Assembly: GCA_903844155.1 (NCBI GenBank) | Contig: CAIMSU010000355.1 | Location: forward strand, 1 to 33,853 | DNA from: an uncultured Pseudomonadota bacterium | GTDB taxonomy: Bacteria; Myxococcota_A; UBA796; SXON01 | Length of the DNA stretch: 33,853 nt | Direction of reading: 5' to 3' | Shown: piece after piece, positions 23,163 to 30,393 of the stretch | How the letters are laid out: the number at the start of each line of letters is the position of its first letter | How positions within the stretch are numbered: position 1 is the first letter of the stretch | Notes under the pieces: generated by a model | Told to the model about the DNA's origin: nothing | The model's input: only the letters and a program-made list of their open reading frames with translations | Database searches by the model: none | Made by a program: the position numbers and the translations under genes

Positions 23163-24587
23163 GCGGACCGGCACGCCGCTGACCCAGACCTGCACGATGT
23201 CCTCGGTGTGCTTGATGTCGGTCGTCGGGTCACCGTTCACGAGGAGCAGATCGGCAACAGCGCCGGGCTTGAGCGTGCCCGAGGCCTGCGCATCGAGGAA
23301 CGTGCCGTTGCCGTAGGTCGCGGCTTTCAGCACGTCGAGGATTGGGACGCCAGCGTCCACGAGCAGGCGCAATTCCTCGTGGATGGACCCCGGGAAGGTG
23401 CCGATGGACCCGTTGGAGTCGCTGCCGACGAGCAGTGGGATGCCGGCCTGGAACATGGCGAGGGTGTTGGCGACGCGGTCGGCGCGATGGGCCTGGAGCG
23501 CGTCCGCCCACCCCTTGAAGCTGGAGCCGGTCAGCGTTCTCTCGTGCTCCAGAAGGACCGCCGGGGCGAGGCTTGCCAACACAGCGGCCGGCTGTGTCGC
23601 GATCTCGGAGGCAGTGGGATGAAATTCGCCTACTGCAAGCTCGTCGAACCGGTGCCAGTTCACGAGCGTCGGTTCAAAGGCGATGCCCGATGCCTTCAGT
23701 GTGGCCACCTGTTCGGGCGTCAGCAACGACGTCTCCACGCCGTGGGCGAGCAGATCGACGCCCACGCGCGCGCAGATCAGCGCGTCCTCAGCGCTGTCGA
23801 TATGCGCGGCGACCTTGAGATGCCGCTCGTGTGCACGCTTGGTGGCCGCCGCCATCAGCTCCTCGGACAGCCTCGGCGCCGGCAGTTGACCGGACGGTCG
23901 CGGTGGGATCGAGGCACCCATCAGCTTGACGAACGTGCCTCCGCCGTCCGCGATCCGGTCCACCTGCGCCACGACGTCCGCAACGTCCTTGACCGCGACG
24001 AAGTCCCGGTTTTTGAGACTTGCATAGGCTATCGAACCATACACCTCCTTCGCCATGTCGAGCGGGTAGCCGCCCTCCACCGTCAAACCGGGGCCCGCGT
24101 AGCGGATGTGCGGGCCGACCCACCCGCCAGCGGCGATCTCACCTTTCAACCGCTGCAATGTCTTCAGGTCCCCGCCGAGGTCGAGCACGGAGGTGACTCC
24201 GCTGTACACCAGCGACTGCGCCGCGTGCTTCGGGTCCGGCAGTGTCAGGAACCAGGGCGGACCGGCGCCCAACGCAAGGTGAACGTGCAGGTCGATCAGG
24301 CCGGGGAGCAGCGTACGTCCATCCCCGGGAATCACGAGATCGGCGGGCAGGTGCGGTGACACGGAGGGACGGATGTCGGCGATGACACCACCGACGATGC
24401 GGACGTCCAGGTGCTCGCGAACCTCCGGCCTGCCGTCGTTCGCGTCGAACACGCGTACATCCTCGATCAACACCGAGCCGCCCTTCGCGGGCGCGGGCGC
24501 GGTGAGCTTCGGCGCCGAGACGAGGTGGATGCAGCCGGTCAGGGCCAGCGCAGGGAGCAGGGCGATCGGCTTCAAACGTACAGACAT
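23139..24587 (-). CDS. Lipoprotein amidohydrolase (imidazolonepropionase/prolidase-like)
   Basis: A 482-aa protein with signal MSVRLKPIALLPALALTGC (lipobox Cys19) and an amidohydrolase-superfamily TIM barrel. Metal ligands visible are LIDLHVHL (His101, His103), a Lys in TFVKLMG that may be carboxylated, AAHIDS, LLAHGVE, and the late Asp in VGSDSNG. The C-terminal beta-sandwich GTLKPGAVADLLLVNGDP closes the fold. Such enzymes hydrolyse amide or imino-peptide bonds; the substrate is unknown. The protein would act outside the cytoplasm. The last 24 nt overlap the 3' end of the convergent beta-propeller gene. The ATG at 24587 has no Shine-Dalgarno; TTAGGT lies 6 nt upstream, a weak match to the leaderless-type element. 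Confidence 0.88.
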   Translation of the reverse strand: MSVRLKPIALLPALALTGCIHLVSAPKLTAPAPAKGGSVLIEDVRVFDANDGRPEVREHLDVRIVGGVIADIRPSVSPHLPADLVIPGDGRTLLPGLIDLHVHLALGAGPPWFLTLPDPKHAAQSLVYSGVTSVLDLGGDLKTLQRLKGEIAAGGWVGPHIRYAGPGLTVEGGYPLDMAKEVYGSIAYASLKNRDFVAVKDVADVVAQVDRIADGGGTFVKLMGASIPPRPSGQLPAPRLSEELMAAATKRAHERHLKVAAHIDSAEDALICARVGVDLLAHGVETSLLTPEQVATLKASGIAFEPTLVNWHRFDELAVGEFHPTASEIATQPAAVLASLAPAVLLEHERTLTGSSFKGWADALQAHRADRVANTLAMFQAGIPLLVGSDSNGSIGTFPGSIHEELRLLVDAGVPILDVLKAATYGNGTFLDAQASGTLKPGAVADLLLVNGDPTTDIKHTEDIVQVWVSGVPVRSSPPTSP

Positions 24588-24788
24588 TCGTCGACCTAAC
24601 CCGAGTTGGACTGGTCTCCATGTCCCCTCGCGCGACCGCCAGCGAGCAAGCCGGGGTCGCCGCCCCCGCCAGCGTGGAGAACGCCGCGATGCGGAGCAGT
24701 CGCCCAAAGGTTCCTGAGGAAGAGGCAGAAACCCGGCCGAGCCCTGCCGCCTCCCCGTCACACGCCGCCGTCTGCCGCCGTTCAACGC

Positions 24789-24794
24789 TACAAT
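24789..24794 (+). promoter_or_regulatory. Candidate -10 element of the radical SAM operon
   Basis: TACAAT lies 17 nt before the ATG at 24812. A strong Shine-Dalgarno GGAAGG (24802-24807) lies between them, so a short leader is expected here. No matching -35 is seen. Confidence 0.4.
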
Positions 24795-24811
24795 CCCCCG
24801 TGGAAGGTGCC

Positions 24812-26485
24812 ATGTCCTGGGTCGCGCTCGTCGGTCCTGAAATCGAGGAAAACCTCTCCCTCCGCTACCTCGCGTCGTCGCTGGCACGGGCAGGCTATCG
24901 GAGCGAGATCCTCGGATTCAATGGGGACAATGACTTCGGACGCGTGCTCGCCGCGATCCTGGACGCAGACGAAGCACCGGTCGTGGTCGGCATCTCGCTC
25001 GCGTTCCAGTGGCGCGCGCGGGATTTCCTGGCGTTGGCGATGGCGTTGCGGGAGGGCGGGTACACCGGGCACATCACCACGGGCGGGCACTTTGGTACGT
25101 TTGCGTGCAAGGAGGTGCTGGCCGAGTTCGACGAGGTCGACAGCGTGTGCCGCCAGGAGGCCGAGGAGACGCTCGTCGCGCTCGTGCGGGCGGTCGAGAA
25201 CGGCACGCCCCTGTCCGCCATCGCCGGCCTCGCTTACCGCGAGAAAACGGCCGATGGGCCGGATGAAGTCCGCCTCACCTGCCTGCCGACGATGCCGGAC
25301 CTCGCCTCCCTCCCCCGTCCCGACCGCCGTGGCGCGCCAGCCGCCTGCTTCGACCACGCCATCGCGCCGATCGTGTCCTCGCGCGGCTGCTACGCGAATT
25401 GCACCTTCTGCTGCATCGCCGCGTGGCACGAACAGACCATGCCCGGCAAGCGCTACCGGGTGCGCGACATCGGCGACGTCGCCGACGAGATGGTGGCCAT
25501 GCAACGCGAGCGGAACGTGGAGGTCTTCGTCTTCCACGACGACAATTTCTTCCTGCCCGGGCACTCGAAAAACCTCGTTCGCATCAACGCTCTCGCAGAC
25601 GCCCTGGAAGAGCGCGGCATCGGGCGCTACGCGACCGTTGTCAAGGCGCGGCCGACGGACGCGGACCCCGCCGTGTTCCGCGCGCTCGTTGAGCGGCTGC
25701 ACTGCATCCGGACCTACGTCGGCATCGAGACAGACGCGGATCAAGGCCTGGAAACGCTCAATCGCTGGGCCCAGTCCAGGCACAACCACGCGACCATCGC
25801 GCTTGCCCGCGAGCTTGACCTCTACACCTGCTTCAACCTGCTCTTGTTCGACCCGGACACGACCGTGGAGAGCCTGGAGACGAACATTTCGTTCATCGAG
25901 GCAGCGCCCGAGTTTGCGTTCAATTTTGGGCGCGTGGAGCTGTACGCCGGAACCCCGCTGCTCCAGCGCATGCTCGCGGAGGGCCGGTGTACGGGCGACT
26001 GGATGCAGTGGGACTACAAGCTCCACGATCCCGCTGTGGAGCGTATCTTTGATCTGACGATGAAGCTTTTTCACCCCCGCAACTTTGGGGACGGCGCGCT
26101 CGCCAACCACCTGATGGGCACGCGCTTTGACGCAGAGGTCTGCCGGTACTTTCACCCCGACGTCTGGCGAAAATCCTGGGGCGACGAGGCGAAGGACCTC
26201 TCGCGGGCACTGTCGACGGACACGGCCCAGAGCCTGCGAAAAATCCTCGCCCACGTGACCGCCAACGAGGCACGTACGGACCGCGCGTTCGTCCGCGCCC
26301 TCGCGCCCGAACTGCGTGCCGCCGAGGAGGTCATCGGCGAACGAGCCCGGGACTTCGCGCGCGCAATGCAAGCGGCGATCGGGCGCGGCGCACCCCTGAC
26401 AATCCTGGGCGATCGCGTCGCGACGCCGCTCCAAACCCAACGACGGGCTGAGAGCAGCCTGGTCAGCTCCGGCGAGGTGGTGTGA
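24812..26485 (+). CDS. B12-binding-type radical SAM protein
   Basis: A 557-aa protein. The ATG at 24812 is preferred over one at 24620 because GGAAGG lies 4 nt upstream and the family N-terminus starts there (LVGPEIEENLSLRYLASSL). Residues 1-130 resemble a cobalamin-binding Rossmann domain, including TTGGHFGTF (89-97); the DxHxxG motif for lower-ligand exchange is not seen, as in many of these enzymes. The radical SAM core has RGCYANCTFC with Cys193, Cys197 and Cys200 (C-x3-C-x2-C), followed by VFHDDNFF and YVGIETDADQGLE. The C-terminus (about 430-557) is helical, without a SPASM-type Cys cluster. Its TGA overlaps the start of a small lipoprotein gene, and a paralogue follows. The operon suggests modification of these proteins, which is inference. 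Confidence 0.85.
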   Translation: MSWVALVGPEIEENLSLRYLASSLARAGYRSEILGFNGDNDFGRVLAAILDADEAPVVVGISLAFQWRARDFLALAMALREGGYTGHITTGGHFGTFACKEVLAEFDEVDSVCRQEAEETLVALVRAVENGTPLSAIAGLAYREKTADGPDEVRLTCLPTMPDLASLPRPDRRGAPAACFDHAIAPIVSSRGCYANCTFCCIAAWHEQTMPGKRYRVRDIGDVADEMVAMQRERNVEVFVFHDDNFFLPGHSKNLVRINALADALEERGIGRYATVVKARPTDADPAVFRALVERLHCIRTYVGIETDADQGLETLNRWAQSRHNHATIALARELDLYTCFNLLLFDPDTTVESLETNISFIEAAPEFAFNFGRVELYAGTPLLQRMLAEGRCTGDWMQWDYKLHDPAVERIFDLTMKLFHPRNFGDGALANHLMGTRFDAEVCRYFHPDVWRKSWGDEAKDLSRALSTDTAQSLRKILAHVTANEARTDRAFVRALAPELRAAEEVIGERARDFARAMQAAIGRGAPLTILGDRVATPLQTQRRAESSLVSSGEVV

Positions 26486-27024
26486 TGGCTGGTGACGAGA
26501 ACCCGAGGAAGATCCTGGCGCCCGAGATCCTGCCGCCGCCCAACGAGGACCGTACCGGGAGCGTGCGCGATCGCACGCGTCGACGCCTCTCAGCGCTGCT
26601 GTCGGTGTCGTCCGTCGGCGGCGTTGCGCTGGCGACGAGCTGCATCTACGGCACGGTCGACATGATGCCCGAGCCTGTGCAATGCACGGACCAGGACCCA
26701 AGCCAGTGGGGAGCGGACCTGTTCGTGAGCGCCAACTGGTCGGGCGACACGATCCGGCTGCGCGTGCGACCCACCGGTGCCAAATCGCTGAGCGTGGACA
26801 GCGCAGTGACGGTCACCGGCGGCACCCTCGTGACCGTCGACGGCTCCGATGCCGCCGACGTGATCTTCACGCTGAACCCGGTCCCGGCGGGCATGACCGT
26901 GGTGGTGGATGGAACGCTGCTGTGTGGGACGCAAGCCGGGAATTGGGAGGCGACGCTCGATTTGTCCGGCGGTAGCGACTCAGGCGCCGATACCGCGGGC
27001 GGGATTCCGGTGACGGTCCGTTGA
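26485..27024 (+). CDS. Small lipoprotein A of the radical SAM operon
   Basis: A 179-aa protein started at the ATG at 26485, which shares its A with the upstream TGA; the GTG at 26482 is an alternative. A hydrophilic leader (1-27, with ILAPEILPPPN) is followed by R28-D29-x2-R32-x2-L35-x2-L38-L39, a hydrophobic stretch and lipobox ALATSC (Cys53), then IYGTVDMMPEP. The core (about 67-160) contains VTVTGG (108-113) and VVVDGTLLC (139-147). A Gly/Ser/Asp tail ends in IPVTVR. Lipoprotein B is a paralogue with the same motif and core. No known family is recognised. The long leader before the membrane segment is unusual for a plain lipoprotein and could be a recognition leader. Confidence 0.7.
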   Translation: MAGDENPRKILAPEILPPPNEDRTGSVRDRTRRRLSALLSVSSVGGVALATSCIYGTVDMMPEPVQCTDQDPSQWGADLFVSANWSGDTIRLRVRPTGAKSLSVDSAVTVTGGTLVTVDGSDAADVIFTLNPVPAGMTVVVDGTLLCGTQAGNWEATLDLSGGSDSGADTAGGIPVTVR

Positions 27025-27518
27025 GCCGCGCGCGCGACCACGTTCGCGGGACCCTGGAGCGCATGCTCCGGGCGTCCAAGCTGCCGATCATCGTGGCCGC
27101 TGCGCCGGGGTTGTATGGGTGCGACCACGCGCCGGCACCGCATCGGGAGACCGGCACGCACGACACCGGCCCGACCTGCACCACCGAGCACAGCCGAGAG
27201 TGGGTCGCCAGCCTCTCCGGGACTGGAGAGCTGCGCAACGACGAGCTGGTGCTTCTTCTTGGCTCGTCACTCCCGGACCTGAGCTACGACCAGACCGTCA
27301 CGGTCACCGGTGGCGCCGCCACCTACGTCATCGCGGGCAACCCGCTACGACTGGACATCAAGGTCGACGACGGCGTCACCACGGTCACCGTCGACGGCAC
27401 CGTCCTCTGCAGCGGCAGCCATTCCGGCGCCTTCCACCTTACCGTCACGACCGGCGCGCCGGGCGACCCCGGCGCGCCGGGCGACCCCGTCACGCCCGTC
27501 ACCCTCGGCTTTTCCTGA
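27021..27518 (+). CDS. Small lipoprotein B of the radical SAM operon
   Basis: A 165-aa protein started at the TTG at 27021, which overlaps the stop of gene A (TTGA). An ATG at 27063 with GGAG close upstream would give a 151-aa product. The TTG is preferred because it includes R5-D6-x2-R9-x2-L12-x2-M15-L16, the same spacing as the motif in protein A. A hydrophobic segment and lipobox GLYGC (Cys34) follow. The core shares VTVTGG (93-98) and VTVDGTVLC (122-130) with A, and both have a Cys pair (Cys53 and Cys130 here). The tail has GAPGDP twice, from an exact 18-bp duplication. The function is unknown. It converges on the next gene with 4 nt between the stops. Confidence 0.7.
   Translation: MSRARDHVRGTLERMLRASKLPIIVAAAPGLYGCDHAPAPHRETGTHDTGPTCTTEHSREWVASLSGTGELRNDELVLLLGSSLPDLSYDQTVTVTGGAATYVIAGNPLRLDIKVDDGVTTVTVDGTVLCSGSHSGAFHLTVTTGAPGDPGAPGDPVTPVTLGFS
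27453..27488 (+). repeat. Perfect 18-bp tandem duplication
   Basis: Two identical 18-bp units, GGCGCGCCGGGCGACCCC, lie at 27453-27470 and 27471-27488 and encode GAPGDP twice in lipoprotein B. Perfect identity suggests recent slippage or duplication. Confidence 0.85.
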
Positions 27519-27522
27519 CCCA

Positions 27523-28965
27523 TCACTCCGTCGACCCGCCCGCCCCCCCATAGCGTCCCATGTCCGTCGCGGTGCCGTCATCATCGTTGCCAGCCGTTGG
27601 ATTTCCAGCGTTGGAGCACGGGCTTGACGATTTCAGGTGGTAATCGGAGGTGCCCGTGAACTTGGGGTCCTTGGAGATGTCTGTGATGTCCGTGACCGGT
27701 GAAATCCCAAGGTAGGGAACCGCCGCCGTTACGTCCGAATACGTCAATCGCGCGGTGCTGACCGCGATCGCGTCCCCGACGACGGCATAGTCGGTCGCTG
27801 TGATGATCGAGCTGTCGATGGTGAGGGTGCTCGGCGGGTTCGTGCCTTCCTCCAACGTGATCGCCTGATCGAGGTTCGCCAGCGTGCTGCTGGCGAAGGT
27901 TGCGGCCACCCCCCGCATGTAGAAGCCGTCGGTGGTGCTGCCGACCTCGTCCGCGATGAGCGAATGGGTGATTGAGACGGTGCCACCCACAAAAACCCCG
28001 GCTACGCCATACCCGCCCGTGTCCCCCGACGCGTGAACGTGGTCGAACCGGATTATCCCGCCGCCCGCGTCGATGACGCTGCCCTCATAGGCGTTGTTCC
28101 CCGAGAACGTCACGTCGTCGAGCGTCAGGCTGGTTCCGGCAAAGCTGATGCCACCGCCGTAGCTGATGGTTCCATGAATGTCTGTGGTCGCAGCCTTTTC
28201 GTCCGGGAGCTTGTTGCCTGAGATCACCGTCGCGGTCAACGTGAGATTGCCGCCGGTCTGACGGACCCCGCCACCGACGTACTGATCGACGGTCGCGGCG
28301 CCGACGGTGTAGGCGGTCGCGTAGCCACCGCCGTCCGACAGGGTCAGCCCGGTGATTGCCATCGTTCCACCTGCCATGGTCAGCACCGAGCCGCTGCCAG
28401 CCGCGTCGACGATCGTCGCGCCAGCGCCGTCCACGCCGACAATTTCCATGTCCACGGACGGCGCGACGAGGTTCTCGGTGTACGTCCCGCCAACAACGCG
28501 AACGCAACGCGTCGTCGTCTCAACGGCGGCAGCGGCGGCGAGCGCGGCCTTGATGGTGAGGTACGGGTCGGTCTTCCGGCCTGAGGCACGACTACTACCG
28601 GCGTTTGACGCCCACATGGGGATGCTGGCCGTCCCGTCGTTGCAATCGTAGTCGTTGTCGACCCAGCCAGGCGGCGCGAACGCGGCGTACCTGAAGGAGT
28701 TGGGGTCACCACAACCGTCGCTGTCCGTGTCGGCGTAGAATTTCAGCAACCCGGCCGTGTCACTGCCGCTGTCCCCGTCCGTGTCGGTATCGGATTCGGT
28801 GTCCGTATCTGAATCGGTATCGGAGTCTGTGTCCGTATCGGTCGCCGTGTCGGCGGTTGTGGCGCTGTCGCCGGACCCAACCCGTCCGGTGACCGTGGAC
28901 TCGGGAATGTAGAAGCACGCGGGCAAGCACGCCGTTCCGGCAAGAACAAGGATGCTCCGTGTCAT
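27523..28965 (-). CDS. Beta-helix lipoprotein with TDSD linker and MopE-like motif
   Basis: A 480-aa predicted surface lipoprotein with signal MTRSILVLAGTACLPA and lipobox Cys17, then FYIPESTVTGRV. A Thr/Asp/Ser linker (about 37-66) is followed by a MopE-type metal-binding motif (about 76-115: DTDSDGCGDP ... NDYDCNDG). The rest (about 130-460) is a right-handed parallel beta-helix: TYTENLVAP, repeated LTL/TIDS/ITG turns, and short stacked Gly-Gly-Gly-(I/V) strands. The C-terminus DPKFTGTSDYHLKSSSPCSNAGNP is typical of such proteins. The ATG at 28965 overlaps the stop of its upstream paralogue (ATGA). Binding or adhesion is inferred. Confidence 0.8.
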   Translation of the reverse strand: MTRSILVLAGTACLPACFYIPESTVTGRVGSGDSATTADTATDTDTDSDTDSDTDTESDTDTDGDSGSDTAGLLKFYADTDSDGCGDPNSFRYAAFAPPGWVDNDYDCNDGTASIPMWASNAGSSRASGRKTDPYLTIKAALAAAAAVETTTRCVRVVGGTYTENLVAPSVDMEIVGVDGAGATIVDAAGSGSVLTMAGGTMAITGLTLSDGGGYATAYTVGAATVDQYVGGGVRQTGGNLTLTATVISGNKLPDEKAATTDIHGTISYGGGISFAGTSLTLDDVTFSGNNAYEGSVIDAGGGIIRFDHVHASGDTGGYGVAGVFVGGTVSITHSLIADEVGSTTDGFYMRGVAATFASSTLANLDQAITLEEGTNPPSTLTIDSSIITATDYAVVGDAIAVSTARLTYSDVTAAVPYLGISPVTDITDISKDPKFTGTSDYHLKSSSPCSNAGNPTAGNDDDGTATDMGRYGGAGGSTE

Positions 28966-30373
28966 TCTTCCGTCCCGGTGGGCCCGCCGTAACGGCCCAT
29001 GTCACTGCGGCGTCCATCGTCGTTGTACACGTTTGGGTCTCCTGTGTGCGCGCAAGGGCTCGTGGGCTGGAGGTGATAGTCTCCCGCACCGACGAACTGG
29101 GGATCGCCTGAGATGTCGGTGCCGTCGGCCGGGGACGCGATGCCGCTGAACGGAACACCACCGACGTACACATCCGAATACTTCAGGACCACGCTGCTGC
29201 CAGTCCCAAGTTGGAGGACCGCCCCGCCACCCGCGCTGATGATCGAGTTTTCAATGCTGAGCGCGCTCAACTGCCCGCTCGACCCGTCGAGGGTGAAGGC
29301 CGTAGGCAGGTTGTAGAGGGTGTCGTTGACGAGGTCGACCTCGGCGCCCTGCAGGGTGAACCCGTCCGTTCCCTCGTTCGCGATGATCGAGTTGGACAGG
29401 GAGAGTGACCCCAACTGAAACTCGCCCGCGCCTCCAATCGATGCGGAGTCCCCCGTTTGGGTGACATGCGTGCCGCTCATCCGGGTGCCGGACTCACCGA
29501 ACCCACCGCCGAAGTAGGCATAATTGCCGCTGATGAGGACATGGTCCAACACGAGGGTGCCGCCGCTGGCGTAAAATCCTCCGCCGACGCTGGAGATCCC
29601 GGTGACCGTGGACGACGCGGCCACGAAGGTCGGGAGCGAATTGTTCGTCAGCGCGACGTCCGTGAGCGTGACCGAGCCACCAAGCTGGTAGAGGCCGCCG
29701 CCCGAGTACGTCACGTAGTTGTAGGTGCCATCCGTGTAGTTGACTTTGGTCCCAGCGCCATGCGATAGCGTCAGCCCGCTGACCGCGACCGTTGCATTCT
29801 CCACGCTGAGCGCGGAGCCAAGGTTTCCGCCGATGATGACGTTGTCTCGCCCGTCCACCCCTGCCATGTCGAGGGTGCCGTACGCGACCAGCAGCGCCTC
29901 GGGGTACGTGCCGGCGAAGATGCGGACGCACTTCTTCGGCGCGGTGAGGACCTGCGCAGCGGCGATGGCCTGGGTGATCGTCGGAAATGGCCCGGCCCTC
30001 GTGCCGTCCGAGGTCGCGTTCGGGGTGCTGGACGCCCACACCGGGACCCTTGGCTCCCCATCGTCGCAATCGTGGCGTTCTCGACCCGTCCGCCCGGGTT
30101 GGACGCAGCCTGCACGCCAGTAGCCAGCTCACCCGAGCCATCGCCGTCGGCGTCGACATACCACCAGTGGAGGGCGCCCGTGTCATCCGGCGCGGAGTCG
30201 GGGTCGGTGTCTGAATCCGTATCGGTATCGGTATCGGTATCGGTATCGGTGTCCGAATCCGTATCGGTGTCCGCATCGCCGGTCGGGACCCGTCCTGTCA
30301 CGTCCGACTCGGGGATGTAGAAGCATCCCGCGAGGAGTCCGACGGGCACGAGCACGAGCAAGGAATGGGTCAC
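28962..30373 (-). pseudogene. Frameshifted paralogous beta-helix lipoprotein
   Basis: This gene has the same plan as its downstream neighbour. It has lipobox Cys17, then FYIPESDVTGRV, a TDTD linker, a MopE-like motif, a beta-helix and the ending DPQFVGAGDYHLQPTSPC. It is broken by a -1 frameshift near 30072. Frame one runs from the GTG at 30373 to PGGRVENA. The homologous continuation DCDDGEPRVPVWASS is in another frame and runs to the stop at 28962. Adding one base restores GRVENANDCDDG, aligning residue for residue with GWVDNDYDCNDG of the paralogue. Everything else is intact, so a very recent mutation or a sequencing/assembly error is likely. The GTG start has TACCCT exactly 6 nt upstream. 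About 470 aa are expected if repaired. Confidence 0.85.
30219..30248. repeat. Hexanucleotide microsatellite (GTATCG)5
   Basis: Five perfect tandem GTATCG units (plus strand) lie within the Thr-Asp linker of the frameshifted lipoprotein, flanked by degenerate units. Changes in copy number would alter linker length in frame. Confidence 0.85.
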
Positions 30374-30379
30374 CCCCAG

Positions 30380-30385
30380 AGGGTA
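30380..30385 (-). promoter_or_regulatory. Candidate leaderless -10 element of the frameshifted lipoprotein gene
   Basis: TACCCT (minus strand) is followed by CTGGGG and then the GTG at 30373. It lies in the 20-nt gap after truB, so the lipoprotein pair may have its own promoter. Confidence 0.3.
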
Positions 30386-30393
30386 TCAAGTCG

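Noticed and set aside
24620-24811. N-terminal extension of the radical SAM protein from the ATG at 24620
   Set aside because: The extra 64 residues are low-complexity. The ATG at 24812 has GGAAGG at proper spacing and begins at the family N-terminus.
24788-26701. Minus-strand open frame of more than 600 codons opposite the radical SAM gene
   Set aside because: The plus strand encodes the CxxxCxxC enzyme with a strong ribosome-binding site. The antisense product shows no recognisable fold.
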